Positions 34,715-43,485 are shown, numbered from the stretch's first letter. The stretch is DNA of 52,060 nt from Rikenellaceae bacterium (GCA_015059785.1 SUZS01000015.1:1-52060); one strand, 5' to 3'. Notes: a model not told the origin generated them from the sequence alone. Numbers and translations: made by a program.

Positions 34715-34755
34715 ATAAAAAAAATCCAGCTATGGTCTAATAGCTGGATTTTCTT
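34715..34755. terminator. Bidirectional terminator between convergent genes
   Basis: AAAATCCAGCTA pairs with TAGCTGGATTTT around a short loop, with A/T runs on both sides. Confidence 0.8.
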
Positions 34756-34779
34756 TATGCCCTATCTAATAAAACTAAA

Positions 34780-34992
34780 CTACTCTGAGTCCTTTGGTAT
34801 AACTACGACATTGATAGCCTGCTCACCACGATCTACAGCCTCAATCTCAAACTCTACACGCTGTCCCTCTACAAGAGCCTTAAAACCCTCCTTGATAATA
34901 CCAGAGAAGTGAACAAAAACCTCTTTACCATCTTCGCAAATAAGGAAACCAAAGCCCTTTTTGCTGTCAAACCATTTTACTCTACCTTTCAT
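34780..34992 (-). CDS. Cold-shock domain protein
   Basis: 70 residues, one cold-shock (OB-fold) domain. RNP1 is visible as KGFGFL and RNP2 as VFVHFS. It binds single-stranded RNA/DNA and acts as an RNA chaperone. The family name is secure; which CspA paralogue it is cannot be told. A -7 box TATTTTTG lies at 35021-35028 on the minus strand. Confidence 0.94.
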   Translation of the reverse strand: MKGRVKWFDSKKGFGFLICEDGKEVFVHFSGIIKEGFKALVEGQRVEFEIEAVDRGEQAINVVVIPKDSE

Positions 34993-35020
34993 TTTAGTGT
35001 GTGTTCTGTTTTCTGAAGTG

Positions 35021-35028
35021 CAAAAATA
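35021..35028 (-). promoter_or_regulatory. -7 box of the cold-shock gene
   Basis: TATTTTTG on the minus strand, about 28 bases before the ATG, matches TAnnTTTG. Confidence 0.55.
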
Positions 35029-35090
35029 GTAAATTTTTCCTACGGTTGTTCTCGAAAATAGAAATAAATTTAGTTAAAAATTTATTTATT

Positions 35091-37025
35091 TTATCTATAC
35101 AGAGTTCTACAACTACGCATAATTGGAGAATGTGTTGGCATAAACAACTGGTTTTCAGAACTTAACACAGTAATTTGCGACATATCGGACAGAATATTAG
35201 TAAGGTCATAGTTTAGAAAGGCTTCAAGGTCATAGTTCCACTTTTCACCATAAGCGAGGTTATGAATACGGCGGTATATAGCCTCGCGGGACGGAGGGTT
35301 AAAGCCTCCAACATTCATATTCATAATACTTTGCTCTGTGGGGCGGTATATTCCAGTAGCATAAGATGCCGCTCCCTCAAATGCGCCCAATCCACTATTT
35401 ACATAACGAGGCAACTGCAACAGATGTGACCATTTAACAAAGCGAGGATTATGATAGACATCCGTATTTTTCAACCAGCCGTACTCCTCTCTGCTTTTAC
35501 GGAAATCTTTATGCTCCAAAGGCATTGCCCCCATACCTTCAAGGGTATATTCATCATCCAGTTTAGCAAAGCCGTGCCCTACAGCCTCGTGGCATACAAG
35601 AGCTGTGAACATCTCCTCGCTCTGCCCTATCGGCACATAGGCTATAGCTCCTCCCGCACCGTCAGCTACAGAGTGTGGATAATACATATATGTCGTACCG
35701 GCATAGCGGTCGCTATTGAGCACAACGACAACAAGAAGGTCGTCTAACGGAGTATCTGTCGCCTTCTGAGCATAGTCAAAGCATCGTTTATCATCGCCCG
35801 TAATAAGCGTACCCTCGCCAAATTGACTCCTCAGTGCAGTTGTGGCGTTAAAAGCAAAACACTCATTGGCCGAGACCACATCGACATAGTATACATTGAA
35901 CAACTCTCTAAAGTGCGACATCGGAGCCTGACTAAAGAGTGCATCTGCCGCAAGCGTCATACGCTCAGCATATCGTCCGTCAGCAATCATACGGTCAGAA
36001 AATCCGTCACCCATAATAACGATATCTATGCCCTCACCTGCTGACGCCCGCTGAAGTGTATGCACCGTACCGTCCGCCGAAAAGTCAGTAGAGGTATAGA
36101 GGTCAGCATTGACAATATCTGCAAAAAGAGCATCTACCACAGAGACTATATTTCCGCGACTCTCAACAGTATCACTAAAGACTAATCGCCCCGCAGAGTC
36201 AAACATAGTAACGGTAGGATAGAGTCCTACTGGGTAGTAGTTGTCATTATACTCCGAGAGTGGGCAATCCTCCGACACTTGCGCCACAGGCCACTCAACA
36301 GCATACTCCGCAACCTTGCTATCACTCGGCGTCCAGCTGACAATATCAAGTCCAAAGCCGCGATAACGGTCATAGAGCGTCTTTAGCGTTGGGATAAAGT
36401 CCGTATACTCGTCTGACCACTGAAAAAGTATCGTATACCTATTACGCGCGTAGTAGTCACTATCCACACTAAGAGTCTGCCCATCTGTCAGCGTAAGCGA
36501 CAATGTTGGCGCAGTAATGCCGCAGCCATAGAGGTTAAAGCGATTATAGCGATTGCCAACTACAGCATACCCCCAAGTGTAGTTCCAACCAGGCGTATTG
36601 CAAAGTGAAGCTGGTATCTCCCCCGACATTCTATTATTATATAGCGACAGCTGAGCAAGACTCTGCAACTCTCCATAGCACTCTGGGATAGAGCCAGTGA
36701 TATTATTTGACGAGAGATTTAAGTACTTGAGCGCATCCATCGTAGAGACAGCCTCTGGCAGTGTTCCGCTTAAGTTATTTGCCGAGAGGTCTATAGCATA
36801 GACCCTACCTTGATATGTATAGACGCCATACCACTCCTCCAAAGGCCTCTCCTAGCCCCAATTAGTACTGACCGTCCACTGCTCTCCACCTAAAGCACGG
36901 TAGAGAGATAGCACCGCCTCACGATCTTGCTCAGGGATAAACTCCACCTCCTCTTGCAAACCAGAGTCGCTATTGCAGCCCACAAGAAGTGACAAACAGA
37001 GTACAAACAGAATCAATCTACGCAT
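35091..37025 (-). pseudogene. M64-family peptidase lipoprotein with LRR, interrupted by one amber codon
   Basis: Reading from ATG 37025 gives a lipoprotein start (MRRLILFVLCLSLLVGC), then about 40 residues ending TVSTNWG, then TAG (36854..36852), and the same frame continues ERPLEEWYGV to the natural end at 35091, 644 codons in all. After the stop come leucine-rich repeats (residues 70-150) and an M64/IgA-peptidase-type domain with HEAVGHGFAKLDDEY. A TTG at 36842 could start a shortened, unexported product. The rest of the gene looks intact, so the mutation is recent or the codon is read through. Confidence 0.75.
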
Positions 37026-37043
37026 ATGCAGTGCTATTTAGCA

Positions 37044-37051
37044 CAAAAATA
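37044..37051 (-). promoter_or_regulatory. -7 box of the M64 peptidase gene
   Basis: TATTTTTG on the minus strand, 19 bases before ATG 37025. It supports the full-length start. A GTGCTA/TAGCAC hairpin (37031-37044) lies in the leader. Confidence 0.55.
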
Positions 37052-37151
37052 GTAAAAATTTCTCAAAATGCGTAACTGCGTAATAATTAGCATAAAAGAG
37101 CATTCTGCGGGGATGAGAACTTAAAAAAATTAAAAAAAAATCTTAAAAAAG

Positions 37152-37182
37152 TTTGCAGGATTAAAAATTTTGCCTACCTTTG
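37152..37182 (+). promoter_or_regulatory. Promoter of the tRNA-Pro gene
   Basis: TTTG (37152-37155), 19 bases, then TACCTTTG (37175-37182): a textbook Bacteroidales promoter directly before the tRNA. Confidence 0.75.
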
Positions 37183-37199
37183 CACTCGCAATACAACAA

Positions 37200-37274
37200 C
37201 GGGGTGTAGCGCAGTCCGGTTAGCGCATCTGGTTTGGGACCAGAGGGTCACAGGTTCGAATCCTGTTACCCCGA
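37200..37274 (+). tRNA. tRNA-Pro (anticodon TGG)
   Basis: The acceptor CGGGGTG pairs with TACCCCG (one G-T wobble). The anticodon arm TCTGG-TTTGGGA-CCAGA exposes TGG, and the T arm contains GGTTCGAATCC. CCA is not encoded. A terminator hairpin follows directly. The 3' end is duplicated at 37452-37474, marking an integration site. Confidence 0.95.
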
Positions 37275-37275
37275 C

Positions 37276-37305
37276 AAGAGGAAGAGAAATCTTCCTCTTT
37301 TTTTT
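37276..37305 (+). terminator. Terminator after tRNA-Pro
   Basis: AAGAGGAAG pairs with CTTCCTCTT across six bases and is followed by a run of eight or more T. Confidence 0.85.
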
Positions 37306-37451
37306 GTAAATTAGGCTTATTGGTCAAAATAGGGCTTATTGGTCAACTCGCTCGAGGTCTCACGATTCGTTTAAGGCAGGTTATCTCGGGTGTGTATTTC
37401 CGAACCAAACTGCGTTTGACTACGGCACACCCTCGATGATGGCTAAAGCCA

Positions 37452-37474
37452 TTCAAATCCTGTTACCCCGACAA
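37452..37474. repeat. Duplicated tRNA-Pro 3' end (att-like site)
   Basis: 22 of 23 bases equal the tRNA 3' end at 37255-37277 (core AATCCTGTTACCCCGACAA). This is the footprint of a tRNA-targeting integrase; no integrase gene is visible. Confidence 0.75.
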
Positions 37475-37561
37475 AGTAGCAACTGTCGTTGCTAAGTCAG
37501 CAGGATTGTAAAAATAATTTTGTATCTTTACGGAAAATAAATCCTTAAAACTAAAAAAACT

Positions 37562-40384
37562 ATGGCAACAAATTCTTCAACTCCATTATGGCTTGACCTT
37601 AGAATTGATTATATCGACGAAAACTTCAACAAGGTACTGCGCTACATACATCTAAATAACACGACTCAAAAGGATGCCTTCTACGACATTACGATAAACT
37701 TATTAGAGGAGCGAATAGATGCTCTGGTACAAGAGTTTCAGTATCAACCATTAATTCAAGATGAAACATTAATACAAGACAAAGAGAGACTAACATTCAT
37801 AGTGAGGTTGCTTGGTTTGTATCTACTCTCCGTTGAAAATACATCTAAAAATTACAGAACAGCTTTATTACTATTTATCTATAATCTTGCGCTACTTGAG
37901 CCTAAAAATATCAGTGCAAATTTTGTTATCAATGCGCTAAATTACATCTTTGAAACGCTACCGTCAAAGAGTATACTTGAATGGAATGATATAGAAAATT
38001 TCAATCCAAATATCGTTGCACACAAACTAAATTCTGCTCTATCGTCCAAAGGTGGCAAGACAAAAAGTGACAACTTTGAGATGATGGGAACGCTGCAACT
38101 TGCATCAAAGAGGCTAAAACTTGCAGCGACTAATCGTATCAGCATCAACCAAAACTTTACACTATCACTTGCCATCCTTGATGATATTATTCAGGTGATA
38201 ACCCCAAAATCTGAAAAACTAAAGCAAAGCCAAGCGGGTAATATAGAAAACATCCGAGAGTTTACCGCTCAATTTATGACCGACCAGAGAAAGGTTTGTC
38301 AGAAATTAAAGAAGTATAATAGTGACATGGTCCTTAAAGTTAGACTGGTAAGCAAAAAGAATGGCCACCTACAAGTAGAGTCTATTGATAAAGAGTACCA
38401 GAAAGTGAGCGGCCAAGTTGTTTTTAACAAGAACTTCTTCTTTTACAGCGAGCAGGACTTTATTGATGCAATGAACATCGATGATGAGTTTGATGTTGTA
38501 TACTTGGGCGATGGTGTTTTTGATATCAAGGATGCCTTCCTATCATATACGAAGGATTATCTTTTCGATTATGGCGATATCGTTGGTGCTAAAGCCATAT
38601 TGATGCACAAAGACAAAATTGGTTGGGGTACAGAGAGAGGATTTAGTGTTTACACCAGCTTTGTAGAGGGCATTAACCAGGGTGACTGCGCTGAGTTAAG
38701 ATTAAAGCAGCTGGCGCTGGACCAAGAAGGGAGACCTACAGGCTGGATTAATGCAGAGTTTGAACGAGTTATTGACGAGGATATTGACTACGACAAAGCT
38801 AAGCACGAGACCATTGCCGATGCGTTTATTTATGAGAGAGTGGAGGGAGATAATAAAACAACAACCATTCTGAGCGCTCAACTAATAAAGACTATTTATC
38901 GCCTTCTTGTACTCTGCCAGCAGTATTACATATCAAACCCAACAGACCGTTATAAGATTCTATGTGTAAGTCAGATGCTTGCAACGCTTATCAATAACGA
39001 GGATGACAGTAGATACATTGAGTTCTTGGCAGAGTATCTTGAAAACTTAGTCAGATTTGCAAAGAGCGAATATAATGACATCGAAGTGCCATCACTGCCT
39101 ACTGAGCAAACAAGCCATAGCGTAGTTAGCAAAAAACAAATCATATCTATTTTGAAAGCGTACGGTTCTGCGGAGAATAGAGAGATATTGGACGAGATAA
39201 TAGACAAGAACGAGCATCCGCTACTTGTAAAGATTGCAACATTGGTGCAATCTTGTAACAGACTCAAAGATGTCATTAATCGCTCAATGCAGAATGTTAT
39301 CAAACGAGAAATTATTTCGAGTCTTTCTGTTGAAACTGAAGGCGATACCGACCTTGAGGAGGATAATGGCGTTTATCTTGGTATGGAGAACAATCGCCAA
39401 GAGTTCAAAACATCTTTCATCTACGCCCCTCAACATGCCAAGGAGCAACGACAATATATAAATGTTTTCAAGGGCGTATGTGCATTCTTGAATACAACAG
39501 AGGGTGGAACACTCTACTTAGGTGTCAATGATCTGGGATATGTTCAAGGTATCGAAAACGATGTGACCTATGTGCAAACAATTACCTATAGTAGTTATAC
39601 AGGCTTAGACGGGTATATGCGCTATATAACAGACCTTGCTAAAAAGTATTTCGACATTGATGTGGTCGCAAATATCAAAACTCGACCAATGTACGACAAT
39701 AATGTTGTAGCATTGGAGATATCTCCATACGAGTATGGCATCGTAAAGTTAGATGGTGTTGCATATTTGCGAGTAAATGCTGAGTCTGTAGCTATTAATG
39801 ACGCTACAATTCAACGCATATCAAGTCGCAAGAAATTAACGACCATAACAAAGAACACAGTAACCGAAGAGCTATCTAAAGCGATACGCTCGCAGCATTG
39901 TGTTATACTGCACAATTATCAATCCTCAAATAGTGGCAACATCCGAGACAGAAAGGTTGAAGTGTTTGACTTTACCGATAATGGTGCTTCTATATGGTGC
40001 TACGACCTGGAGAAGAGTGCCGTTAGGCTGTTCAATATTGCCCGAATCGGCTATGTCGAAGTGACAAAGCAATCATGGACCAATCAGGATAAGCATAAGT
40101 GCGGCAATATAGACATCTTCAAAATGACGGGCAGCACAGCCTTTGATATCTGCCTGAGACTCAACCTCAGAGCCAAAAACCTACTCATTGAGGAATTTCC
40201 AGCCTCCGCGGCGTATATCGTTAAGGAAGATAGCAACTCTTGGATACTAACAACGCAAGTATATAACATAGCTGGTGTAGCCCGATTCTACATGGGACTG
40301 GCCAACTGCATAGAGATTATCAACGCTCCAGAACTTAAGGAGTATGTTAGAGAGTTTTGTAGCAGCCACTTGATGGGCCTGTAA
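37562..40384 (+). CDS. Large AlbA_2-WYL-WCX protein, putative defence regulator or effector
   Basis: 940 residues, cytoplasmic. Residues 1-240 are helical with no known match. About 255-400 shows two beta-rich, possibly OB-like segments. About 610-765 is a Schlafen AlbA_2 domain (NRQEFKTSF, NTTEGGTLYLGVND, VAYLRVNAES). About 785-870 fits a WYL domain (AIRSQHCVILHNYQSS, IWCYDLEKSAVRLFNIARI), and the last 75 residues fit the WCX extension (LTTQVYNIAGVARFYMGL). AlbA_2 and WYL domains bind nucleic acids or nucleotide ligands in known families. It is the first gene after the tRNA att site. Confidence 0.75.
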   Translation: MATNSSTPLWLDLRIDYIDENFNKVLRYIHLNNTTQKDAFYDITINLLEERIDALVQEFQYQPLIQDETLIQDKERLTFIVRLLGLYLLSVENTSKNYRTALLLFIYNLALLEPKNISANFVINALNYIFETLPSKSILEWNDIENFNPNIVAHKLNSALSSKGGKTKSDNFEMMGTLQLASKRLKLAATNRISINQNFTLSLAILDDIIQVITPKSEKLKQSQAGNIENIREFTAQFMTDQRKVCQKLKKYNSDMVLKVRLVSKKNGHLQVESIDKEYQKVSGQVVFNKNFFFYSEQDFIDAMNIDDEFDVVYLGDGVFDIKDAFLSYTKDYLFDYGDIVGAKAILMHKDKIGWGTERGFSVYTSFVEGINQGDCAELRLKQLALDQEGRPTGWINAEFERVIDEDIDYDKAKHETIADAFIYERVEGDNKTTTILSAQLIKTIYRLLVLCQQYYISNPTDRYKILCVSQMLATLINNEDDSRYIEFLAEYLENLVRFAKSEYNDIEVPSLPTEQTSHSVVSKKQIISILKAYGSAENREILDEIIDKNEHPLLVKIATLVQSCNRLKDVINRSMQNVIKREIISSLSVETEGDTDLEEDNGVYLGMENNRQEFKTSFIYAPQHAKEQRQYINVFKGVCAFLNTTEGGTLYLGVNDLGYVQGIENDVTYVQTITYSSYTGLDGYMRYITDLAKKYFDIDVVANIKTRPMYDNNVVALEISPYEYGIVKLDGVAYLRVNAESVAINDATIQRISSRKKLTTITKNTVTEELSKAIRSQHCVILHNYQSSNSGNIRDRKVEVFDFTDNGASIWCYDLEKSAVRLFNIARIGYVEVTKQSWTNQDKHKCGNIDIFKMTGSTAFDICLRLNLRAKNLLIEEFPASAAYIVKEDSNSWILTTQVYNIAGVARFYMGLANCIEIINAPELKEYVREFCSSHLMGL

Positions 40385-40390
40385 GGAACC

Positions 40391-40430
40391 TAACAATCCC
40401 CGTCAGAGTCGCGTCTGACGGGGATTGTTA
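40391..40430. terminator. Perfect 17-bp hairpin after the AlbA_2-WYL gene
   Basis: TAACAATCCCCGTCAGA (40391-40407) pairs perfectly with TCTGACGGGGATTGTTA (40414-40430) around GTCGCG. No T run follows, so termination is uncertain. Confidence 0.6.
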
Positions 40431-40475
40431 ACTTGCTGAATACAAAAAAAAGCGAAAAACATCATCTAATTGCAA

Positions 40476-40889
40476 CTATAAACTTGCCAACTTACGACCC
40501 ACCTCTCTCAAAGCATCAAGAATCTCCTTCTCTCGTTTCTCAGATGGCTTCTTTGTACCATAAATGTACTTTGAAAGTAGGCTCTTGTGCATACCGAGAG
40601 AACGAGCAACCTCCGATACATTTAGAATTGGAAATTTGCGGAACGCTGCGCCAATAGCGTTTTCCTCGGGTTGTGCTCCATCAGTAAGACTTGATATGTG
40701 GATATCCTCATCAATCTCTGCCCAACGCACTGCATCGCCAAACTTATTGATTTGGTAGCACTCACGCTGTGCTGGTGTAGCCTCTTTCAATGTGGGGAAG
40801 AACTCTAACGCCTTGCGGTACTCCTTCCCGCTATCGGTAACGACACATATATCGTTACCACAAAACGAAATTTTAACAATCTTCTCCAT
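40476..40889 (-). CDS. DUF2442 protein with C-terminal helix-turn-helix
   Basis: 137 residues. Residues 1-70 fit DUF2442 (SGKEYRKALEFFPTLKEATPAQR, then FGDAVRWAEIDEDIHISSL). Residues about 88-130 form an XRE-like helix-turn-helix (NVSEVARSLGMHKSLLSKYI). DUF2442 and DUF4160 genes are commonly paired in a toxin-antitoxin-like way; here the HTH makes this member the likely antitoxin and repressor. It lies 12 bases after the DUF4160 gene. Confidence 0.85.
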   Translation of the reverse strand: MEKIVKISFCGNDICVVTDSGKEYRKALEFFPTLKEATPAQRECYQINKFGDAVRWAEIDEDIHISSLTDGAQPEENAIGAAFRKFPILNVSEVARSLGMHKSLLSKYIYGTKKPSEKREKEILDALREVGRKLASL

Positions 40890-40901
40890 AGTTATTACTT
40901 T

Positions 40902-41138
40902 TTACTCTTTGTCGAAATAATCGTGCCAAGCTTTGATGATCTCCTGCTCGTACATCTCAACAAGTTGAGTTGCTTTCTTTAACTCTCTTGGTTTCAAACC
41001 TCGATTTTGGACTACCTTACGAGTTGCAATCTCTATCTTTGCATCGTTACCTCCATACTCTACATGAACATGGATTGGCAGATGCTCATCAGAGTAGAAG
41101 AAAAATCGAAGTCCAAAAATCTCAAAAATTGTAGGCAT
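40902..41138 (-). CDS. DUF4160 protein (putative toxin partner)
   Basis: 78 residues matching DUF4160: MPTIFEIFGLRFFFYSDEH, PIHVHVEYGG, AKIEIATRKV, then LKPRELKKATQLVEMYEQEI. It is the first gene of the pair, and its activity in this family is not established. A -7 box (41169-41176) and an abutting palindrome lie upstream, consistent with autoregulation by the HTH partner. Confidence 0.85.
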   Translation of the reverse strand: MPTIFEIFGLRFFFYSDEHLPIHVHVEYGGNDAKIEIATRKVVQNRGLKPRELKKATQLVEMYEQEIIKAWHDYFDKE

Positions 41139-41168
41139 ACTATATATATTTTATCTCTTTTGTCTACG

Positions 41169-41195
41169 CAAATATAGGTCTAATTTTTTAGACCT
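41169..41195 (-). promoter_or_regulatory. Promoter and palindromic operator of the DUF4160/DUF2442 pair
   Basis: The -7 box TATATTTG (41169-41176, minus strand) abuts the perfect palindrome AGGTCTAA-TTTT-TTAGACCT (41176-41195), which lies between the -7 and -33 positions. It is the natural binding site for a small HTH dimer. Confidence 0.65.
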
Positions 41196-41582
41196 CCAAA
41201 TATTTGTGAAATAAATTTGCGGACTATCATTCAAAATGCCACCTTTGCGTCCGATTGCAGTCCCAACCATTCCTCTCATAGATATTAGATGCTGGTGATG
41301 GATTCGGGTTTTCACAATCAGGTGCCCATATCGGCAGGTCTCGATATCTGCACTATAAAAAGGTTGTATGGAGTTATCTTTCGAGAACTCCTAAAAGCCC
41401 AGGGCGGGCTGCTTAACTCATTGAGCAGCAACAAAAAAGCGAGAAACTTTCGTTTCTCGCTCCTGGACCCAACATTATCTGGAAATCAACAAGTTACGAG
41501 TTACCATCTAGTGGTTAAGGCCACATTTACAGGCACAAAAGGATATAAATTATTTTTAATTACCAAATTTAAAATACTATTA
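41196..41582. other. Gene-free segment with hairpins and a repeat copy
   Basis: It contains the 40-bp direct repeat copy 1 (41322-41361), a GGAGTT/AACTCC hairpin, an AGCCC/GGGCT hairpin and a GCGAGAAA/TTTCTCGC hairpin (41450-41471). A plus-strand frame from 41289 runs through these structures and antisense to the next gene, so it is not called. Confidence 0.55.
41322..41361 (+). repeat. 40-bp direct repeat, copy 1
   Basis: GTGCCCATATCGGCAGG and TCTCGATATCTGCACTAT are shared with 43496-43535 (39 of 40 identical). Both copies precede a GGAGT/ACTCC hairpin. Confidence 0.75.
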
Positions 41583-41945
41583 TTACGCATCATCTTCTTC
41601 CTCTTCATCATCTTCGTTATCATACCAGTTTTCCAACTTTTCTATTTCTTCTTCTGTTAGTTGGAGTGAATAGGAATTTTGGAGTTTCAAACATAGTGGT
41701 TCTTCATCAATCTCCTCTGGTATAATCATTTCGTAAATATGCACAAATTTTGGCAGTGTATCACTTCCCCAATAATTTATCAATTCTTCTATAATATTTT
41801 CTTCAAAATATTCATCTCTAAAAATTGTTCTTGAATAATCCCATTCTTCTGTATTTTGTTGTATGGTATCTGGGGCTGCATCATCAGAGAACAAAACAAA
41901 TTCATTGTTGTTTGTTGTTGAAAAAAGTTCTTGTAGGTTCTTCAT
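41583..41945 (-). CDS. Acidic hypothetical protein, 120 aa
   Basis: No known family. Strongly acidic, ending in a run of Glu and Asp (DNEDDEEEEDDA), with no signal or membrane segment. Its start follows the stop of the 59-aa gene by two bases, so the two are coupled. AT-rich codon use differs from the housekeeping genes. A small acidic protein in a two-gene unit could be an immunity or antitoxin-like partner, but nothing in the sequence proves that. Confidence 0.6.
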   Translation of the reverse strand: MKNLQELFSTTNNNEFVLFSDDAAPDTIQQNTEEWDYSRTIFRDEYFEENIIEELINYWGSDTLPKFVHIYEMIIPEEIDEEPLCLKLQNSYSLQLTEEEIEKLENWYDNEDDEEEEDDA

Positions 41946-41947
41946 AA

Positions 41948-42127
41948 CTATAATACATTAATTATTCTTTGTAGATAGACCACCAGTTTATATATCTGTT
42001 CATCATTAAGGTATTGAATAGGTATTACAAATTCTTCCCCTTCTTGTGTTGTATAAACATAATCTAATTTTAATATGTCTTCTATACTTATAAATTCACC
42101 ATTGATAGTTGTATATTGATAATCCAT
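41948..42127 (-). CDS. Small hypothetical protein, 59 aa
   Basis: ATG at 42127, TAG at 41950..41948. The product MDYQYTTINGEFISIEDIL continues acidic and ends in a hydrophobic helix-like stretch (KLVVYLQRIINVL). A -7 box TATATTTG (42136-42143) lies so close that the leader would be only a few bases. The tight coupling to the 120-aa gene (two bases) and the promoter support a real gene. No family is recognised. Confidence 0.6.
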   Translation of the reverse strand: MDYQYTTINGEFISIEDILKLDYVYTTQEGEEFVIPIQYLNDEQIYKLVVYLQRIINVL

Positions 42128-42563
42128 TGGTTCTACAAATATACAAATTATTTCTAAAATACTGGTAAATTTTCCCCTCTTAATTTATAAATAGGATTCA
42201 TTACACGCACCGCGTGCAGCTGCCACAAAACAAAAAAAAGAGAAGAACTCTCGTTCTTCTCTTCTGTACCCCCTCAGGGGGTGGCATAAACCCGCACAGA
42301 AGGGCGTAGAACGAATAATCCGTGGACATGGTTTGCTATAGGTTTCGATTTTTTGTCTAAATCGTGTCTAACTTCGCAAACCTATATTTTAAGCCTAACT
42401 ATTCTCTTTTTGCAAATTAGTTAGTCAGTTTAAAATCTTGGTCAAAGATACTACTTTTACCATATTTTTACAAATTGTTAACCAATAATTTAAACTTTTT
42501 CAAATTATTAATAGCACTATGTTATAATTTTGTATACCTTTGTGATTGTTAATTCACTTGCAT
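42128..42563. other. Intergenic stretch with two terminator hairpins
   Basis: It holds the hairpins AGAGAAGAAC/GTTCTTCTCT (42239-42262) and ACCCCCT/AGGGGGT (42268-42282), then an AT-rich region leading to the Abi promoter TACCTTTG (42535-42542). No gene is seen. Confidence 0.55.
42535..42542 (+). promoter_or_regulatory. -7 box of the Abi gene
   Basis: TACCTTTG, 22 bases before ATG 42564; it favours the inner start over 42546. Confidence 0.6.
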
Positions 42564-43442
42564 ATGGCAAAAAGAGCAACTACCATCCAAGAGCAGATAG
42601 CGTTATTAAAAAGTCGAGGGATGTCTATTCCTGACGAACATAAGGCTGAAGAAGTTTTATTAGACATTGGTTTTTATCGCTTGGGATTCTATTCATTCCC
42701 ATTTGAGAAGTCATTCCCAAATCTGAACAACCGTTCACATAAATATAAACCGAACACATCATTTACAGATGTCATGGATCTATACTATTTTGATTATGAC
42801 CTCCGTAAAATATTGACTTACTATCTCAATCGTATCGAAGTCAATTTGAGAACATTTATAACCTACACCGTTTCAAACCATTACAAAGAATCCCCAACTT
42901 GGTTTGTCGATTCTTCAGTTATGAAGTCTAATTACATTGCAGATTTTGAAGAGAAGGTGTATAAAACTATTCGTGAAAATCCTGTCATTAAACGCCATCA
43001 TAACAAATATATCAACGATAGATTTGCACCAGCATGGAAGACCATCGAATTTATGACCCTTGGCAACTTATGTTCATTGTTCAACAATTTAAAAGACGAA
43101 CAACTAAAGATTAGCATCGCACAACACTACCAATGCGGTTTAGGCGTTTTCATCAACTATATGGAGACAATTAGAGTTATTCGTAATAGTTGTGCACATG
43201 GCAGTTGCATATATAATATATCCCTTGCAAAAGCTGTTAGAAGTAGTAGGCATGTTCCCATTACTGAGGATACACGACATAATATTCGAGGTGTTATCAG
43301 TGTTGTAAGATACATCCTTGGCATAGTTTCTGCAAATAGACAGAATGACATGAATAAGGAAATTTCCGACTTGTTAAATAAGCCAAGAAGTCAATTTGCA
43401 AGCCAGATTATTCAACAATGCACAGGCTTTAACGCAAAATAA
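42564..43442 (+). CDS. Abi family (AbiD/F-like) abortive infection protein
   Basis: 292 residues from ATG 42564. The Abi_2 layout is clear: IQEQIALLKSRGM, then EVLLDIGFYRLGFYSFPFE, YYFDYDLRKILTYYLNRIEVNLRTFI, and the C-terminal RVIRNSCAHGS, which fits the RxxxxH motif of HEPN ribonucleases. Known AbiD/F proteins abort phage infection; RNA cleavage is inferred for this copy. It stands alone between two 40-bp direct repeats inside the tRNA-linked island. Confidence 0.85.
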   Translation: MAKRATTIQEQIALLKSRGMSIPDEHKAEEVLLDIGFYRLGFYSFPFEKSFPNLNNRSHKYKPNTSFTDVMDLYYFDYDLRKILTYYLNRIEVNLRTFITYTVSNHYKESPTWFVDSSVMKSNYIADFEEKVYKTIRENPVIKRHHNKYINDRFAPAWKTIEFMTLGNLCSLFNNLKDEQLKISIAQHYQCGLGVFINYMETIRVIRNSCAHGSCIYNISLAKAVRSSRHVPITEDTRHNIRGVISVVRYILGIVSANRQNDMNKEISDLLNKPRSQFASQIIQQCTGFNAK

Positions 43443-43454
43443 TTGTCAAAAAAC

Positions 43455-43485
43455 TTGCAAAACGACATTTTATATATTATATTTG
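43455..43485 (+). promoter_or_regulatory. Promoter of a probable small RNA
   Basis: TTG (43455-43457), 20 bases, then TATATTTG (43478-43485); no ORF follows before a terminator. Confidence 0.6.

Noticed and set aside
41289..41660. 123-codon plus-strand frame
   Set aside because: It crosses the 40-bp repeat and three hairpins and runs antisense into the acidic 120-aa gene.
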